A stretch of DNA of 64,000 bases from JAEUMD01 sp036768475 (GCA_036768475.1 DAIPMW010000004.1:62001-126000), one strand, 5' to 3'; positions 9,957 to 17,766 are shown, counted from the first letter of the stretch. The notes: generated by a model from the sequence alone, not told the origin. Numbers and translations are program-made.

Positions 9957-10214
9957 TCAGCCGATATCTTCGGTCTCTTGGTCCGCTTCCTCATTTGCTT
10001 CAGCGCGTGCCTTGAGGTCGGCGAGGATGTGCAAGCGAACGGCAGTGGAAAGTCCCGTCTGGTTGCCGCGTGCCGTGTCGATCTCGGCTACGAGGGCTGC
10101 GATCGGCAGGGCGCGGCGCAGGGCAAGCTCGCGTAACGCCTGCCAGAACGGCGGCTCGAGCGAGACCGAAGTGCGGTGTCCTTTGATGGAGAACGATCGC
10201 TTCTGAGGTCGCAC
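9957..10214 (-). CDS. Ribbon-helix-helix domain protein
   Basis: The product is 85 residues and has the pattern of the RHH_4-type ribbon-helix-helix family common in Rhizobiales. A short basic strand (RSFSIKGHRTSVSLEP) is followed by two helices (FWQALRELALRRALPIAALVAEID) and an acidic C-terminal tail. These proteins are presumed small DNA-binding regulators, but their targets are not known. The gene starts four bases after the end of the DUF4169 gene, so the two form an operon. In many Hyphomicrobiales this pair lies close to fumC and sspB; here fumC is about 3 kb away. Confidence 0.85.
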   Translation of the reverse strand: MRPQKRSFSIKGHRTSVSLEPPFWQALRELALRRALPIAALVAEIDTARGNQTGLSTAVRLHILADLKARAEANEEADQETEDIG

Positions 10215-10217
10215 GGA

Positions 10218-10448
10218 TCAGGTCTCCGAGTCGCCGGCACCCTCGGAGTTGCCGGAGGGGTTCTCGTGCGGGCGCTCCAGGTGCAGTCCTTCGAAGTGGC
10301 GCACTGCACGCGCTTCTTCCTCGCGTAGCCGCTCACGCTCGGTGCGCGTCATGCCGAAGCGTGCGCGGTTCTGGCTGGCCGTCTTCTCTTTTTCGCTGCG
10401 GCTCCTGGCTTTCCGGGCACGGCGCAGGTTGATGATGTCGGCGTTCAT
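10218..10448 (-). CDS. DUF4169 family protein
   Basis: The product is 76 residues, highly charged and probably helical. It starts MNADIINLRRARKARSR and contains NRARFGMTRTERERLR, which is the DUF4169 signature. An in-frame codon at 10475 could lengthen it by nine residues, but the family begins at the Met before NADIINL. No enzymatic residues are visible and the role is unknown. It is cotranscribed with the ribbon-helix-helix gene that follows. Confidence 0.85.
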   Translation of the reverse strand: MNADIINLRRARKARSRSEKEKTASQNRARFGMTRTERERLREEEARAVRHFEGLHLERPHENPSGNSEGAGDSET

Positions 10449-10623
10449 TGGTGCTCGCTCTTTCTTCGGCAGCAAAACGGGGAGGCTGACGAAACCTTGT
10501 CAACCTGGACAATGTCAGCGTCAATACGCGGACGGGGCTTTTTCGTTTGGCGTTTCGTTGGGAACAGCGTCCTCAGCGGCAGTGACATAGCGTTCCTTCA
10601 TGTCCAAACGAATGGAGACCGCC

Positions 10624-10932
10624 ATGACCCAGAACGTCAACTTCACAACCAAATCCTTGGTGAAGTCCTCTTCTCCGGTTGTTGCCGCAGTGGTGGCTCT
10701 TGTCGCGCTCGTTGGCCAGACGGGCACTGCATCGGCCGTCTCGCTCGCCGTCCAATATGCCTGTATGGCCGACTACTTCTCCTATTGCAGCCAGCACAGC
10801 GTCGGCAGCTCCGGGCTGCGCCGCTGCATGCGCAATGCCGGGCCGCGCCTCTCCAAGCGCTGTATAAGCGCGCTGATCTCGGCTGGCGAAGTTTCGCAGT
10901 CAGAAGTCTCTCGCCGGGCCGCTTCGCGGTAG
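10624..10932 (+). CDS. Small exported cysteine-containing protein
   Basis: The product is 102 residues with a signal-peptide-like N terminus (SSPVVAAVVALVALVGQTGTASA). The mature part is about 65 residues with four cysteines: CMADYFSYCSQHS, then RRCMRNAGPRLSKRC. It ends in ALISAGEVSQSEVSRR. The even cysteine spacing suggests two disulfides in the periplasm. I believe similar small proteins recur in Hyphomicrobiales, but I know of no characterised member. A GGAGA stands upstream of ATG 10624. The stop codon TAG is part of a dispersed repeat. Confidence 0.75.
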   Translation: MTQNVNFTTKSLVKSSSPVVAAVVALVALVGQTGTASAVSLAVQYACMADYFSYCSQHSVGSSGLRRCMRNAGPRLSKRCISALISAGEVSQSEVSRRAASR

Positions 10933-10945
10933 AGCAGGTCAGGCC
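10928..10945 (+). repeat. Dispersed repeat R1, core only
   Basis: Bases 10928-10945 match the start of the repeat at 9845 base for base over the core (cgg-TAG-agcaggtcag). After that the sequence diverges. The TAG at 10930-10932 is the stop codon of the small exported protein gene. Confidence 0.6.
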
Positions 10946-11258
10946 TTGGCGGGATCACGCCGACCCCTGCGGTCGACTTCTTAATTCCTTATTTGACGGG
11001 TCTGGCTGGTGCCCTGCTTGAGCACTTCCATCTGAGCTGGGCCAGACCCTAAAAAACGTGGTCCGCTACTGACAGCTTCAGCCTGCCGACGGCACGTCGA
11101 CTAAGTTGGGCACCCGTGCGATGCGCGGGTGCCTTTGGCGCTTCCAGGGGCGAAAATTTACCGATCGTTTATTGCCAACTTCACGGTGCTTTTACTTCGT
11201 TCGCGTATCGTTCAACCGTGTTCTCATATCCCGCGCGTTCGGTATCAGGAGTCCGTTC
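10933..11258. other. Intergenic region
   Basis: This gap of about 325 bases holds the R1 core at its left end, a hairpin terminator at 11109-11136 and the ribosome binding site AGGAG at 11247-11251 for the next gene. I see no further gene. An in-frame extension of the methyltransferase-like gene back to 11106 would read through the terminator and has an Arg/Phe-rich composition that does not look coding. Confidence 0.5.
11109..11136 (+). terminator. Probable Rho-independent terminator
   Basis: An 8-bp stem (11109-11116 with 11126-11133) with a 9-base loop is followed by only three T residues. It probably ends transcription from the small exported protein gene about 180 bases upstream. Confidence 0.5.
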
Positions 11259-11924
11259 ATGAGCGTTGCACACGTCAATAAGACACCAGGTCCCTTCTCC
11301 GGATGGAGCGACCAGCCTCGCAAAATCATCGTCATGGAGCTGGTGGAGCGTTTTGTCGTGCTGGCTCTGTTCGTGCACTTCGTCAGCACCATCCTGGGCA
11401 AGGGCGCCGGGGTCAATGCGGCGACGGTTCTGATCGTCATCTCCGAAACGTTGCCGATCCTGCTTGTGCTGAGCCGCGGACCTTCCGAGACATTGTCGCT
11501 GCGACCGTCGGACTGGCTGTTTGGCATCGCCGGCACCAGCGCACCGCTGTTTGCCATCACGCTGGTCACGGAGCCTCTTGTGCCCGTGGGCATCGGCCTG
11601 GGCTTCATGGTCGTGGGCCTCGTCGTTCAGGCCTCCAGTAAGGTATTCCTTGGCCGCAGCTTCGGCATTATTGCCGCAAATCGCGGCGTCAAAGCTTCGG
11701 GTCCTTATCGCATCGTGCGTCACCCGATCTATGCGGGCTATACGCTGACGCACATCGGTTTCCTGTTGATCTATCCCTGTTGGCAAAATCTCTTCATCTA
11801 TTCCGTGGCGCTTTGCCTGCAGATCGTACGCATCATGAAGGAAGAGCGGGTTTTGAGCGAGGATGCCGCGTATCGAGAACTGATGCAGACCACGCGCTAC
11901 CGTTTGGTGCCGGGCGTCTTCTGA
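11259..11924 (+). CDS. Isoprenylcysteine methyltransferase-like membrane protein
   Basis: The product is 221 residues with about five hydrophobic segments. Near the C terminus it has the conserved block of the bacterial ICMT/PEMT-like methyltransferase family, GPYRIVRHPIYAGYTL, which in the family contacts S-adenosylmethionine and the lipid substrate. Bacterial members are integral membrane proteins with mostly unknown substrates. The start at 11259 is supported by AGGAG seven bases upstream. It stands alone, with a terminator on each side. Confidence 0.82.
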   Translation: MSVAHVNKTPGPFSGWSDQPRKIIVMELVERFVVLALFVHFVSTILGKGAGVNAATVLIVISETLPILLVLSRGPSETLSLRPSDWLFGIAGTSAPLFAITLVTEPLVPVGIGLGFMVVGLVVQASSKVFLGRSFGIIAANRGVKASGPYRIVRHPIYAGYTLTHIGFLLIYPCWQNLFIYSVALCLQIVRIMKEERVLSEDAAYRELMQTTRYRLVPGVF

Positions 11925-11954
11925 TCGCTTGGAATTCGAGTTCGGCAACTGCTA

Positions 11955-11995
11955 ATGCAAGACGCCCGCCTGATCGTCAGGCGGGCGTCTTGCAT
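11955..11995. terminator. Long perfect hairpin, bidirectional terminator
   Basis: A perfect 19-bp stem (11955-11973 with 11977-11995) encloses a three-base loop. It lies between the convergent methyltransferase-like and nrsF genes. The T tract is short on both sides, so it may act by stem strength in both directions. Confidence 0.7.
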
Positions 11996-12065
11996 TTGCG
12001 CGGCAGAAGATTTCTGGCGAGTGCTCAGGACCGTGTGAGCCGGTGGCAGCGCCCGTCTTCGCCAC

Positions 12066-12704
12066 TCACCATTTGAGCGCGGTGCGCCCGGCGATTGCGC
12101 CCGCCAAGGCGAGGCCGATAATGGCGATCGTGTACCACGTGGCGACGAATAAAGGAGAGTCATCGGTGCAAAGGGTCGCGTAGTACGTCGCGGAAATTGC
12201 ACCGGCGACGACGCCGGCGAGCGCGCCGCTAAGCATTGGCGAGGCAGGTGCGCCGCTGCGCAACGCAATCATGACGGCGGCGAGCGGCGTCAACGCGAGC
12301 AGCGGGATGATCGTGAGGCAGTCGCGCCAGTTGTGTCCGACCGTATGTGCTACCCATGCCTGGGGCGGCGTCACCATCAGCTCGACAATAATGCCAGCGA
12401 CCAGCAGCAGCGGTGCGATGGCGAGCGGCAAGATCGCGTTGCCAAGTGAGGCATCCGGGCGGGCCAGGCGGACAAGAACGGGGATCGTCGTAACGAACAG
12501 CAGCGTCGTGACCACGAGCTTGAACTCAAAGCGCCAGGTCCCGATTGCCGTCCCGATGTCGTCGCGCGGCCCAAGCAAGATTGCGAACACGATGCCCGCG
12601 AGTGCCACCCCGGCGACCAAGGCGAGCCCGAGTGCACGGGACGGCGCCGGCTGCCGGGTTCCCGCATCCGCTGCCAATGCCTTGATGAGTTCGTCGGTAC
12701 GCAT
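12066..12704 (-). CDS. NrsF-type (DUF1109) membrane anti-sigma factor
   Basis: The product is 212 residues with six predicted membrane helices and a short cytoplasmic N terminus (MRTDELIKALAADAG). This is the pattern of NrsF in Caulobacter, which holds the ECF sigma factor SigF at the membrane until the cell meets a stress such as metal or oxidant exposure. It includes Cys135 and Cys181 or thereabouts in loops (NWRDC and TLCTDD); paired cysteines matter for sensing in NrsF. The ATG at 12704 lies two bases past the sigma-factor stop, so translation is probably coupled. A TTG two codons earlier would make a 4-base overlap. Confidence 0.88.
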   Translation of the reverse strand: MRTDELIKALAADAGTRQPAPSRALGLALVAGVALAGIVFAILLGPRDDIGTAIGTWRFEFKLVVTTLLFVTTIPVLVRLARPDASLGNAILPLAIAPLLLVAGIIVELMVTPPQAWVAHTVGHNWRDCLTIIPLLALTPLAAVMIALRSGAPASPMLSGALAGVVAGAISATYYATLCTDDSPLFVATWYTIAIIGLALAGAIAGRTALKW

Positions 12705-12706
12705 CC

Positions 12707-13252
12707 TCAATCGCCTCGATATCGTGCGGCGAGCGCTTTCAGCGCCCGGTGAAGCGCCACGCGGACCGCGCCCTCGCTCATGCCGAGCTGGTCGCCGACC
12801 TCACGGGCGGAATGGCCTTTGATGGAGATGGCCTCGACGATCGTGCGGTCTCGCTCCCTGAGACCGGCGAGCATGTCCTCTTGCGATCCGAGCTGCTCGG
12901 CAGCCTCATTGACCGGCGCGGCCAGCACGTCGGCGAGATCGTCGATCGGGACGAGCTTGCGGTGTCCCTTGCGGCGCAGGTGATCGACCAGCTTGTTGCG
13001 TGAGATCGCTTTCAGCCAGGGCTCCAGTGGGCGCGTGTCATCCCAGGTCTGCCGTTTCAGGTGGACCGTGAGCAGAGTCTCCTGCACGACGTCCTCCACA
13101 TCCTCTCCTTGATAGCCATAAGCCTTGAAGCCATATGCAACATAACCGCGAACCCTCTGGGAAATCAGGTTAAGCACGCGGCTATATGAGGCTTCGTCGC
13201 CTCGCAAACCAGCGCGCATAAGGGCTGCCAATTCCTCAGACGTGTCGCGCAA
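12707..13252 (-). CDS. ECF-type RNA polymerase sigma factor, SigF-like
   Basis: The product is 181 residues. Region 2 (residues about 20-90) has the core-binding DVEDVVQETLLTVHLKR block, and region 4 (about 125-178) has the helix-turn-helix HSAREVGDQLGMSEGAVRVALHRALKAL. It lacks sigma-1 and sigma-3 regions, as ECF factors do. The start is TTG at 13252 with GAAGGGAAG just upstream; an ATG at 13219 would remove the first helix. It is followed at once by the nrsF-type anti-sigma gene, the arrangement seen for SigF-NrsF. A promoter with the family's expected elements lies immediately upstream, which suggests autoregulation. Confidence 0.92.
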   Translation of the reverse strand: MRDTSEELAALMRAGLRGDEASYSRVLNLISQRVRGYVAYGFKAYGYQGEDVEDVVQETLLTVHLKRQTWDDTRPLEPWLKAISRNKLVDHLRRKGHRKLVPIDDLADVLAAPVNEAAEQLGSQEDMLAGLRERDRTIVEAISIKGHSAREVGDQLGMSEGAVRVALHRALKALAARYRGD

Positions 13253-13267
13253 GAGCTTCCCTTCGCA

Positions 13268-13295
13268 TTACGGCGGTGGAGGTGACGACGTTACA
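13268..13295 (-). promoter_or_regulatory. Candidate ECF-dependent autoregulatory promoter
   Basis: On the minus strand a TGTAAC (13290-13295) is followed after 17 bases by CGTAA (13268-13272), 16 bases before the TTG start of the sigma gene. SigF-type ECF promoters are of the form GTAAC ... CG-A/T-A with this spacing. This is a visual match only. Confidence 0.5.
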
Positions 13296-13420
13296 GGCCT
13301 TCCTGCCATGGTTTGCAGGGTGATGGCCAGCGCCTTGGTGGCCCAGAGCATTAACGCAAAGAGCCCGCGCGGATCTACCGGGCGAGTTCTTCTTGCAGCT
13401 GCGTCAGCCTTGCCTCGCGT

Positions 13421-14824
13421 TCAGGCCGGATCAGGGCCAATCATCTTCTCGGGCCGCACGATCGCGTCGAAGTCCTCGCCGGAGATGCCGAGCTTCAACG
13501 CCTCCTCGCGCAGGGTGGTGCCATTCTTGTGTGCGGTCTTGGCGATCTTGGCAGCCAGATCGTAGCCGTACTTTTCCTTCAGCGGCGTGACCAGCATGAG
13601 CGAGTTTGCGAGCCCCTTGGCGATGTTGTCCAGGCGCGGCTCGATGCCGATGACAGCGTTATCCGTGAACGATACGGCAGCATCCGCCAGCAGACGGGTG
13701 GACTGCAGGAAGTTGTAGGCCATCATCGGATTGTAGACATTGAGCTCGAAGTGTCCTTGGCTGCCGGCAAAGGCGATCGCAGCATTGTTTCCGAGGATGT
13801 GTGCGGAAACCTGTGTCATGGCCTCGCACTGGGTCGGGTTGACCTTGCCGGGCATGATCGATGATCCAGGCTCGTTCTCCGGTAGCGCCAGTTCGCCAAG
13901 GCCGGAGCGCGGGCCGGAGCCAAGGAAGCGGATATCGTTGGCGATCTTGAAGCAGCTCATGGCGACAGTCGTGATGGCGCCGTGCGTGAACACCATCGCG
14001 TCGTGTGCGGCCAGCGCCTCGAACTTATTGGGCGCGGACGTGAAGGCGAGCCCGGTGATGGCGGCGATTTTTTCAGCGACTTTCTCGGCAAACCCCGCTG
14101 GTGAAGCAAGCCCGGTGCCGACGGCGGTGCCGCCCTGCGCAAGTTGCATGAGATCGGGTAGCGTCATCTCGATGCGACGAATGCCATTGGCGACCTGCTG
14201 GGCGTAGCCGGAAAACTCCTGGCCCAGTGTCAGGGGTGTCGCGTCTTGCGTGTGTGTGCGGCCGATCTTGATGATGTCGGCCCAGGCTTTCGCCTTGGCA
14301 TCGAGGGCGGCGTGGAGATGCTTCAGCGCGGGAATGAGCCGCCGCGTGACTTCCTCAGCGCAGGCGATGTGCATCGCGGTCGGGAACGTATCATTCGACG
14401 ACTGGCTCATGTTGACGTGATCGTTGGGATGGATCGGCTTCTTCGATCCCATCTCGCCACCCATCATCGCGATGGCGCGGTTGGAGATCACCTCGTTGGC
14501 ATTCATGTTGGACTGAGTGCCGGAGCCCGTCTGCCAGACAACCAGGGGGAAGTGCTCGTCCAGCTTGCCGTCGATCACCTCCTGTGCGGCCTTGACGATG
14601 ACCTCGCCGAGCTTGGGGTCGAGCTTAGCGAGTGCCATGTTGGCTTCTGCGGCCGCGCGCTTGACGATGCCGAGGGCGCGGATGATGGGCTGGGGCTGCT
14701 TTTCCCAGCCGATCTTGAAGTTGCCGAGCGAGCGCTGCGCCTGCGCGCCCCAATAGCGCGAAGCGTCGACCTCGATGGGGCCAAAGGTGTCGGTTTCGGT
14801 GCGGGTGGGTTTCGCCTGGCTCAT
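13421..14824 (-). CDS. fumC: Class II fumarate hydratase
   Basis: Fumarase C, 467 residues, the iron-independent homotetrameric enzyme that interconverts fumarate and malate in the TCA cycle. The superfamily signature GSSIMPGKVNP is intact, as are TGSGTQSNMNANEV, SQSSNDTFPTAMH and GRTHTQDATPLTLGQ, which build the active site from three subunits. The length matches the family. The start MSQAKPTRTETDTFGPIEV is typical. It is monocistronic on the minus strand, with the ECF sigma promoter region just beyond its 3' end. Confidence 0.97.
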   Translation of the reverse strand: MSQAKPTRTETDTFGPIEVDASRYWGAQAQRSLGNFKIGWEKQPQPIIRALGIVKRAAAEANMALAKLDPKLGEVIVKAAQEVIDGKLDEHFPLVVWQTGSGTQSNMNANEVISNRAIAMMGGEMGSKKPIHPNDHVNMSQSSNDTFPTAMHIACAEEVTRRLIPALKHLHAALDAKAKAWADIIKIGRTHTQDATPLTLGQEFSGYAQQVANGIRRIEMTLPDLMQLAQGGTAVGTGLASPAGFAEKVAEKIAAITGLAFTSAPNKFEALAAHDAMVFTHGAITTVAMSCFKIANDIRFLGSGPRSGLGELALPENEPGSSIMPGKVNPTQCEAMTQVSAHILGNNAAIAFAGSQGHFELNVYNPMMAYNFLQSTRLLADAAVSFTDNAVIGIEPRLDNIAKGLANSLMLVTPLKEKYGYDLAAKIAKTAHKNGTTLREEALKLGISGEDFDAIVRPEKMIGPDPA

Positions 14825-15285
14825 CTGTCGGCCTTTCTCGTCTCACATGCTTGATGCGGCCCTGAGGACGCGCTGCGGCTGAGGTAGCACGCACGGGCAA
14901 GCGCCTCCAGTTGAACGGAAGTCGGCGGCAGGCCGCTGGCGTCGTTCAAGCACATATCACGGCGACGAGCTTAATCGCTTCTAATTAATGCCATTTTTGA
15001 AGTGCCCTGTGATCCCACCACAGCACGTCGAGTCGGCTGGTGTTCGCGTGTTGCGCGTCTACGAGGGGGGTGAACAGGGCGCGGGGGCTCTGAGCGCTTA
15101 TCTTGCAGGTTCGTGCTCCAGGCCATTGGCTCGAACAACGGGGCGTGCTGCTGGCACCCGATTGACGCATTCCATTCAAGGCACGTGTTGCGCCTTCTTC
15201 TCTCAGGTATCCGCGTTTTTTCTGCGTGCACGGGGGCCCTTCGGCCTCCTCGTTGTTCTCGCCCATGGAACGGAGGACCAACGCC
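14825..15285. other. Intergenic region, divergent
   Basis: This 461-base gap between fumC (minus) and a small gene (plus) should hold the fumC promoter; bases 14970-15000 are AT-rich. A strong GGAGG at 15272-15276 serves the downstream gene. The frames in between overlap on both strands, have no ribosome binding sites and do not resemble known proteins. No RNA or repeat is recognised. Confidence 0.45.
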
Positions 15286-15549
15286 ATGGAGCCCAAAATC
15301 ATTGTCATGATTGTCACACTGGCCATGCCGAACGGCGACAGCGGCGTTCACGTCAAGCCGATGCCGACGGTCGATCACTGTGTCGCCGAAGCCAACATCG
15401 AAGCGTCCGATCCGTTCGTGGCGCACGTTGAGTGTTCGGAGCTTGCCGATGGCAAGTTGCTGCTCAATTTCAAGTGGCGCGGCGAGGGCATCAAGGACGG
15501 CGGGGCGGGGGCTGAGAGGTCTGAGAAGCAGCCTCGATTTGCGAGTTGA
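15286..15549 (+). CDS. Small conserved-looking hypothetical protein
   Basis: The product is 87 residues starting MEPKIIVMIVTLAMPNGDSG. It has a hydrophobic N-terminal strand, two cysteines (DHCVAEAN and HVECSEL) and a KLLLNFKW strand, then a Gly/Arg-rich tail. The first 65 residues look like a compact alpha/beta unit; the tail from GEGIKDGG on may be degenerate. The start is supported by GGAGG nine bases upstream. I do not recognise a characterised family, and no partner gene is obvious. Confidence 0.55.
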   Translation: MEPKIIVMIVTLAMPNGDSGVHVKPMPTVDHCVAEANIEASDPFVAHVECSELADGKLLLNFKWRGEGIKDGGAGAERSEKQPRFAS

Positions 15550-15709
15550 TTACGGCGTTCGCGAACTGCAATTTCGTAGATGCATGTGTGCCAGACCCGC
15601 TGGTACGTCACGATGGTGGCAGCGAATCCGCGTCCTTGACTTGGGGCACATCACTGTTGGGTCGGGATGGCTACCGCGATTCGGCAAAGAGAATGATGAG
15701 AAGCAATGA

Positions 15710-16366
15710 TCAGCGCTTGCGAAAGGCATCCAAGTTGACGACGTTAGCGCCCCCGGAAGCCTGTGCCGCCTGTTCCTCCGCAACTTCGGAGGCGGGCTCC
15801 AGCGGAGCCTCTTTCTGAGCCGCGCGCTCGGCTTCGGCTGGAGCGCGCTCGCCCTGCTTGGTTGTCCGCTTGGCAGTCCGCCTGCGCGGTGCCGGACGCG
15901 CTGGCTCGCGATTGTCCTTACCCGTAACGGCGGCCGCACCCGCGATGGCAGTGGTTCCGGCCGCTGCTTCATCGACTGCCAATGCGGTGGCAGGATCAGG
16001 ACCGATATCAGCGATCTCGAATTGCAGTCCGTAGCGCACGCTGGGGTCCACGAACACGCGAATGGCCTGGAAGGGCACGACGAGACGTTCGGGGATGCCG
16101 TCGAACGTCAGGTTCACTTCGAAGCGATCATCGGTGACGACGAGGCCCCAGAAGCGATGCTGCAGCACTATCGTCATCTCGTGCTGGTACTTTTCCTTGA
16201 GACGGCGCGAGAGAATGACGCCCGGCGAGCGGGTATTGAAGGAAATGTAGAAGTGGTGTTCGCCAGGCAGCCCGTTGCGCTCAGTCTCCTTCAAAACGTT
16301 TCTTACGACGCCGCGCATGGCTTCCTGCTGCAAGGCCTCGTAGTCGATCGTTGGTCCGGATGTCAT
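15710..16366 (-). CDS. sspB: SspB, alpha-type ClpXP adaptor
   Basis: The product is 218 residues. SspB binds the ssrA tag that tmRNA adds to stalled nascent chains and delivers the tagged protein to ClpXP. The first 125 residues form the SspB fold (HFYISFNTRSPGVILSRRL, LQHRFWGLVV, LVVPFQAIRVFVDPSVRYGLQFE). An Ala/Glu/Arg-rich linker follows and ends in NVVNLDAFRKR, which fits the C-terminal peptide that tethers SspB to ClpX. The tmRNA gene lies directly upstream on the same strand, separated by a terminator, so tag maker and tag reader are neighbours here. Confidence 0.93.
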   Translation of the reverse strand: MTSGPTIDYEALQQEAMRGVVRNVLKETERNGLPGEHHFYISFNTRSPGVILSRRLKEKYQHEMTIVLQHRFWGLVVTDDRFEVNLTFDGIPERLVVPFQAIRVFVDPSVRYGLQFEIADIGPDPATALAVDEAAAGTTAIAGAAAVTGKDNREPARPAPRRRTAKRTTKQGERAPAEAERAAQKEAPLEPASEVAEEQAAQASGGANVVNLDAFRKR

Positions 16367-16396
16367 CGCGTCAATTGCCCAGTGAGTCCCGCGCTT

Positions 16397-16424
16397 AAAA
16401 CGAACGCACCGGCCTTGCCGGTGT
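16397..16424 (-). terminator. Terminator of the tmRNA gene
   Basis: A 7-bp stem (16418-16424 with 16408-16414) has a three-base loop and is followed on the minus strand by a short spacer and TTTT. It lies just after the tmRNA 3' region and 30 bases before the sspB start. Confidence 0.6.
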
Positions 16425-16797
16425 GATCGAGTGGAGGGCTTCTGTTGCCCGGTGCCCTCCGGACCGCGCCTTACCCGGCTAGGAGCAAGGACTTTGGTTC
16501 AGGTCTTTCGCACTGCATTACGCAGCGAGAGCAACCTCAGCATAGTTGTCATTGGCAACTATTCTGGATGGCCCGATAACGGCGGAACCATGCCGGGCGA
16601 AAGCACACCCTTTACACCTTCGTCGATGCTGGTTCGCCCCCATCAGCAGCTCACCGGACCCATCAGGGTCCATATCGCTCTCCGGGCTGCATTATACCCG
16701 TACCCGGTGAGCTGGTGGTGGAGGCGCCGGGTACTGCCCCCGGGTCCGATCGGCTTATTCCGATGGCCATTTATCGCCATATCCGGATTGCTCCGGC
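16425..16797 (-). ncRNA. ssrA: Transfer-messenger RNA, circularly permuted two-piece alpha type
   Basis: Reading the minus strand, the acceptor piece comes first. Its T arm has stem CCGGG/CCCGG with loop GGCAGTA, followed by CGCCTCC-A-CCA ending at 16716. After an intervening segment of about 75 bases, the coding piece begins with GGGGGCG at 16641-16635, which pairs with CGCCTCC (one G-U) to form the acceptor stem. The resume frame GCC AAT GAC AAC follows at 16556 and encodes the tag ANDNYAEVALAA with stop TAA at 16520-16518. Beyond it are hairpins including GGAGGGC/GCCCTCC (16460-16454 with 16440-16434). Permutation of this type is known in alphaproteobacteria. The outer ends are estimates; a TATATT at 16809-16804 could be the -10 box. 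The RNA rescues stalled ribosomes. Confidence 0.93.
16518..16556 (-). other. tmRNA tag reading frame
   Basis: Twelve codons plus TAA encode ANDNYAEVALAA. The AND-N start and the LAA end are the parts recognised by SspB and ClpX in other bacteria. The resume codon here is GCC. This is part of the tmRNA and not an independent gene. Confidence 0.93.
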
Positions 16798-16995
16798 ATC
16801 TACAATATAGGCCGGCTCATCGCGAAAAAAAAGTGCCACACTGGGGGCAGTGCGGAATGCTCTGAATTCGAGCGCGCGAAGCAGCCAATCGCGTAGCGGC
16901 CGCGCTGGCTGCTTTTATCACGACTTGTGGGGTGGGAATAGATGCCAGATCGGCAACTCGACGCTCATGAACCCGACAAAATGGCGTGACTTGTT

Positions 16996-17766
16996 TTAAT
17001 CGCCGTCGCCTTCGGTGCCGATATGAAGCAACCGTCCGCAATGCTTGCAGTGGACGGCGTCGGTATCATGGCGCTTCAGACCGCAGTCGGGGCATTCGTA
17101 TCGGACGTGCGGGGGGCGGAAAATTGTCTGCACGAGGCGTAGGAATAAGGCGACGCCGATGAGCAGAATGACGATGGAGAGCAGGCGGCCGCTGGTTCCC
17201 TCCAACGTGATGTCACCGAATCCGGTTGTGGTCAGGGCCGTTACGGTGAAATAGAGCGCGTCGATATAGTTCGCAATCTTGGGATTGGTTCTGACCTGGA
17301 GGACATAGACCAGCGCGGTCATCACGAAAACGAAGACAATCAGATTGACGCTTGACTGGATCACGTCCTCGTTGCGGCGGAAAAAGGAGAATTCGCTGCG
17401 CAGATCGGCCAGCACGCGAAAGGAGCGCAGCAAGCGAAGCGCCCGCACGACGCGCAGGAATAGGAAACTTTCCAGTAACGAAGGCAATAACAGGGTGATG
17501 ATGACGATGATGTCGGCCCAGGTCGTCAACTGCCACAGCAATTGCTTGCGGTTGGGTTCGATCCAGAATCGCGCGGCGAGATCGGCTGTGATGAAAACCG
17601 CGATGACGGCGTCGGCCGAATAGATCCAAGCCGCGTCACGGGACAGGGACGATGCAATGAAGAAGATGATCGTGCTGACGTCGAAGGCCAGGATCGCGAA
17701 CCGAAACGTGCGCGCCCTGGTGTCGTGGCCGTGATAGAGGTGGCGGAGTTCGTCCTGCAAAGCCAT
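16996..17766 (-). CDS. Voltage-gated-type potassium channel with C-terminal zinc ribbon
   Basis: The product is 256 residues with six membrane segments. S4 carries Arg at every third position (R105, R108, R111, R114, R117 in FLFLRVVRALRLLRSFRVL), as in voltage sensors. The pore loop holds the selectivity filter TTTGFGD at 179-185. After S6 a short tail has four cysteines, C225-x2-C228 and C240-x2-C243 (ECPDCG and HCKHCG), which should bind one zinc ion. It would form a K+-selective tetramer in the inner membrane. The zinc ribbon is unusual for a channel of this size and may act in assembly or metal/redox sensing; that is inference. Confidence 0.9.
   Translation of the reverse strand: MALQDELRHLYHGHDTRARTFRFAILAFDVSTIIFFIASSLSRDAAWIYSADAVIAVFITADLAARFWIEPNRKQLLWQLTTWADIIVIITLLLPSLLESFLFLRVVRALRLLRSFRVLADLRSEFSFFRRNEDVIQSSVNLIVFVFVMTALVYVLQVRTNPKIANYIDALYFTVTALTTTGFGDITLEGTSGRLLSIVILLIGVALFLRLVQTIFRPPHVRYECPDCGLKRHDTDAVHCKHCGRLLHIGTEGDGD

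Noticed and set aside
16431..16865. A 144-codon plus-strand frame
   Set aside because: It lies entirely over the antisense of the tmRNA gene, and the composition (Trp/Arg runs, many Pro) is not protein-like. The RNA explains the conservation and structure.
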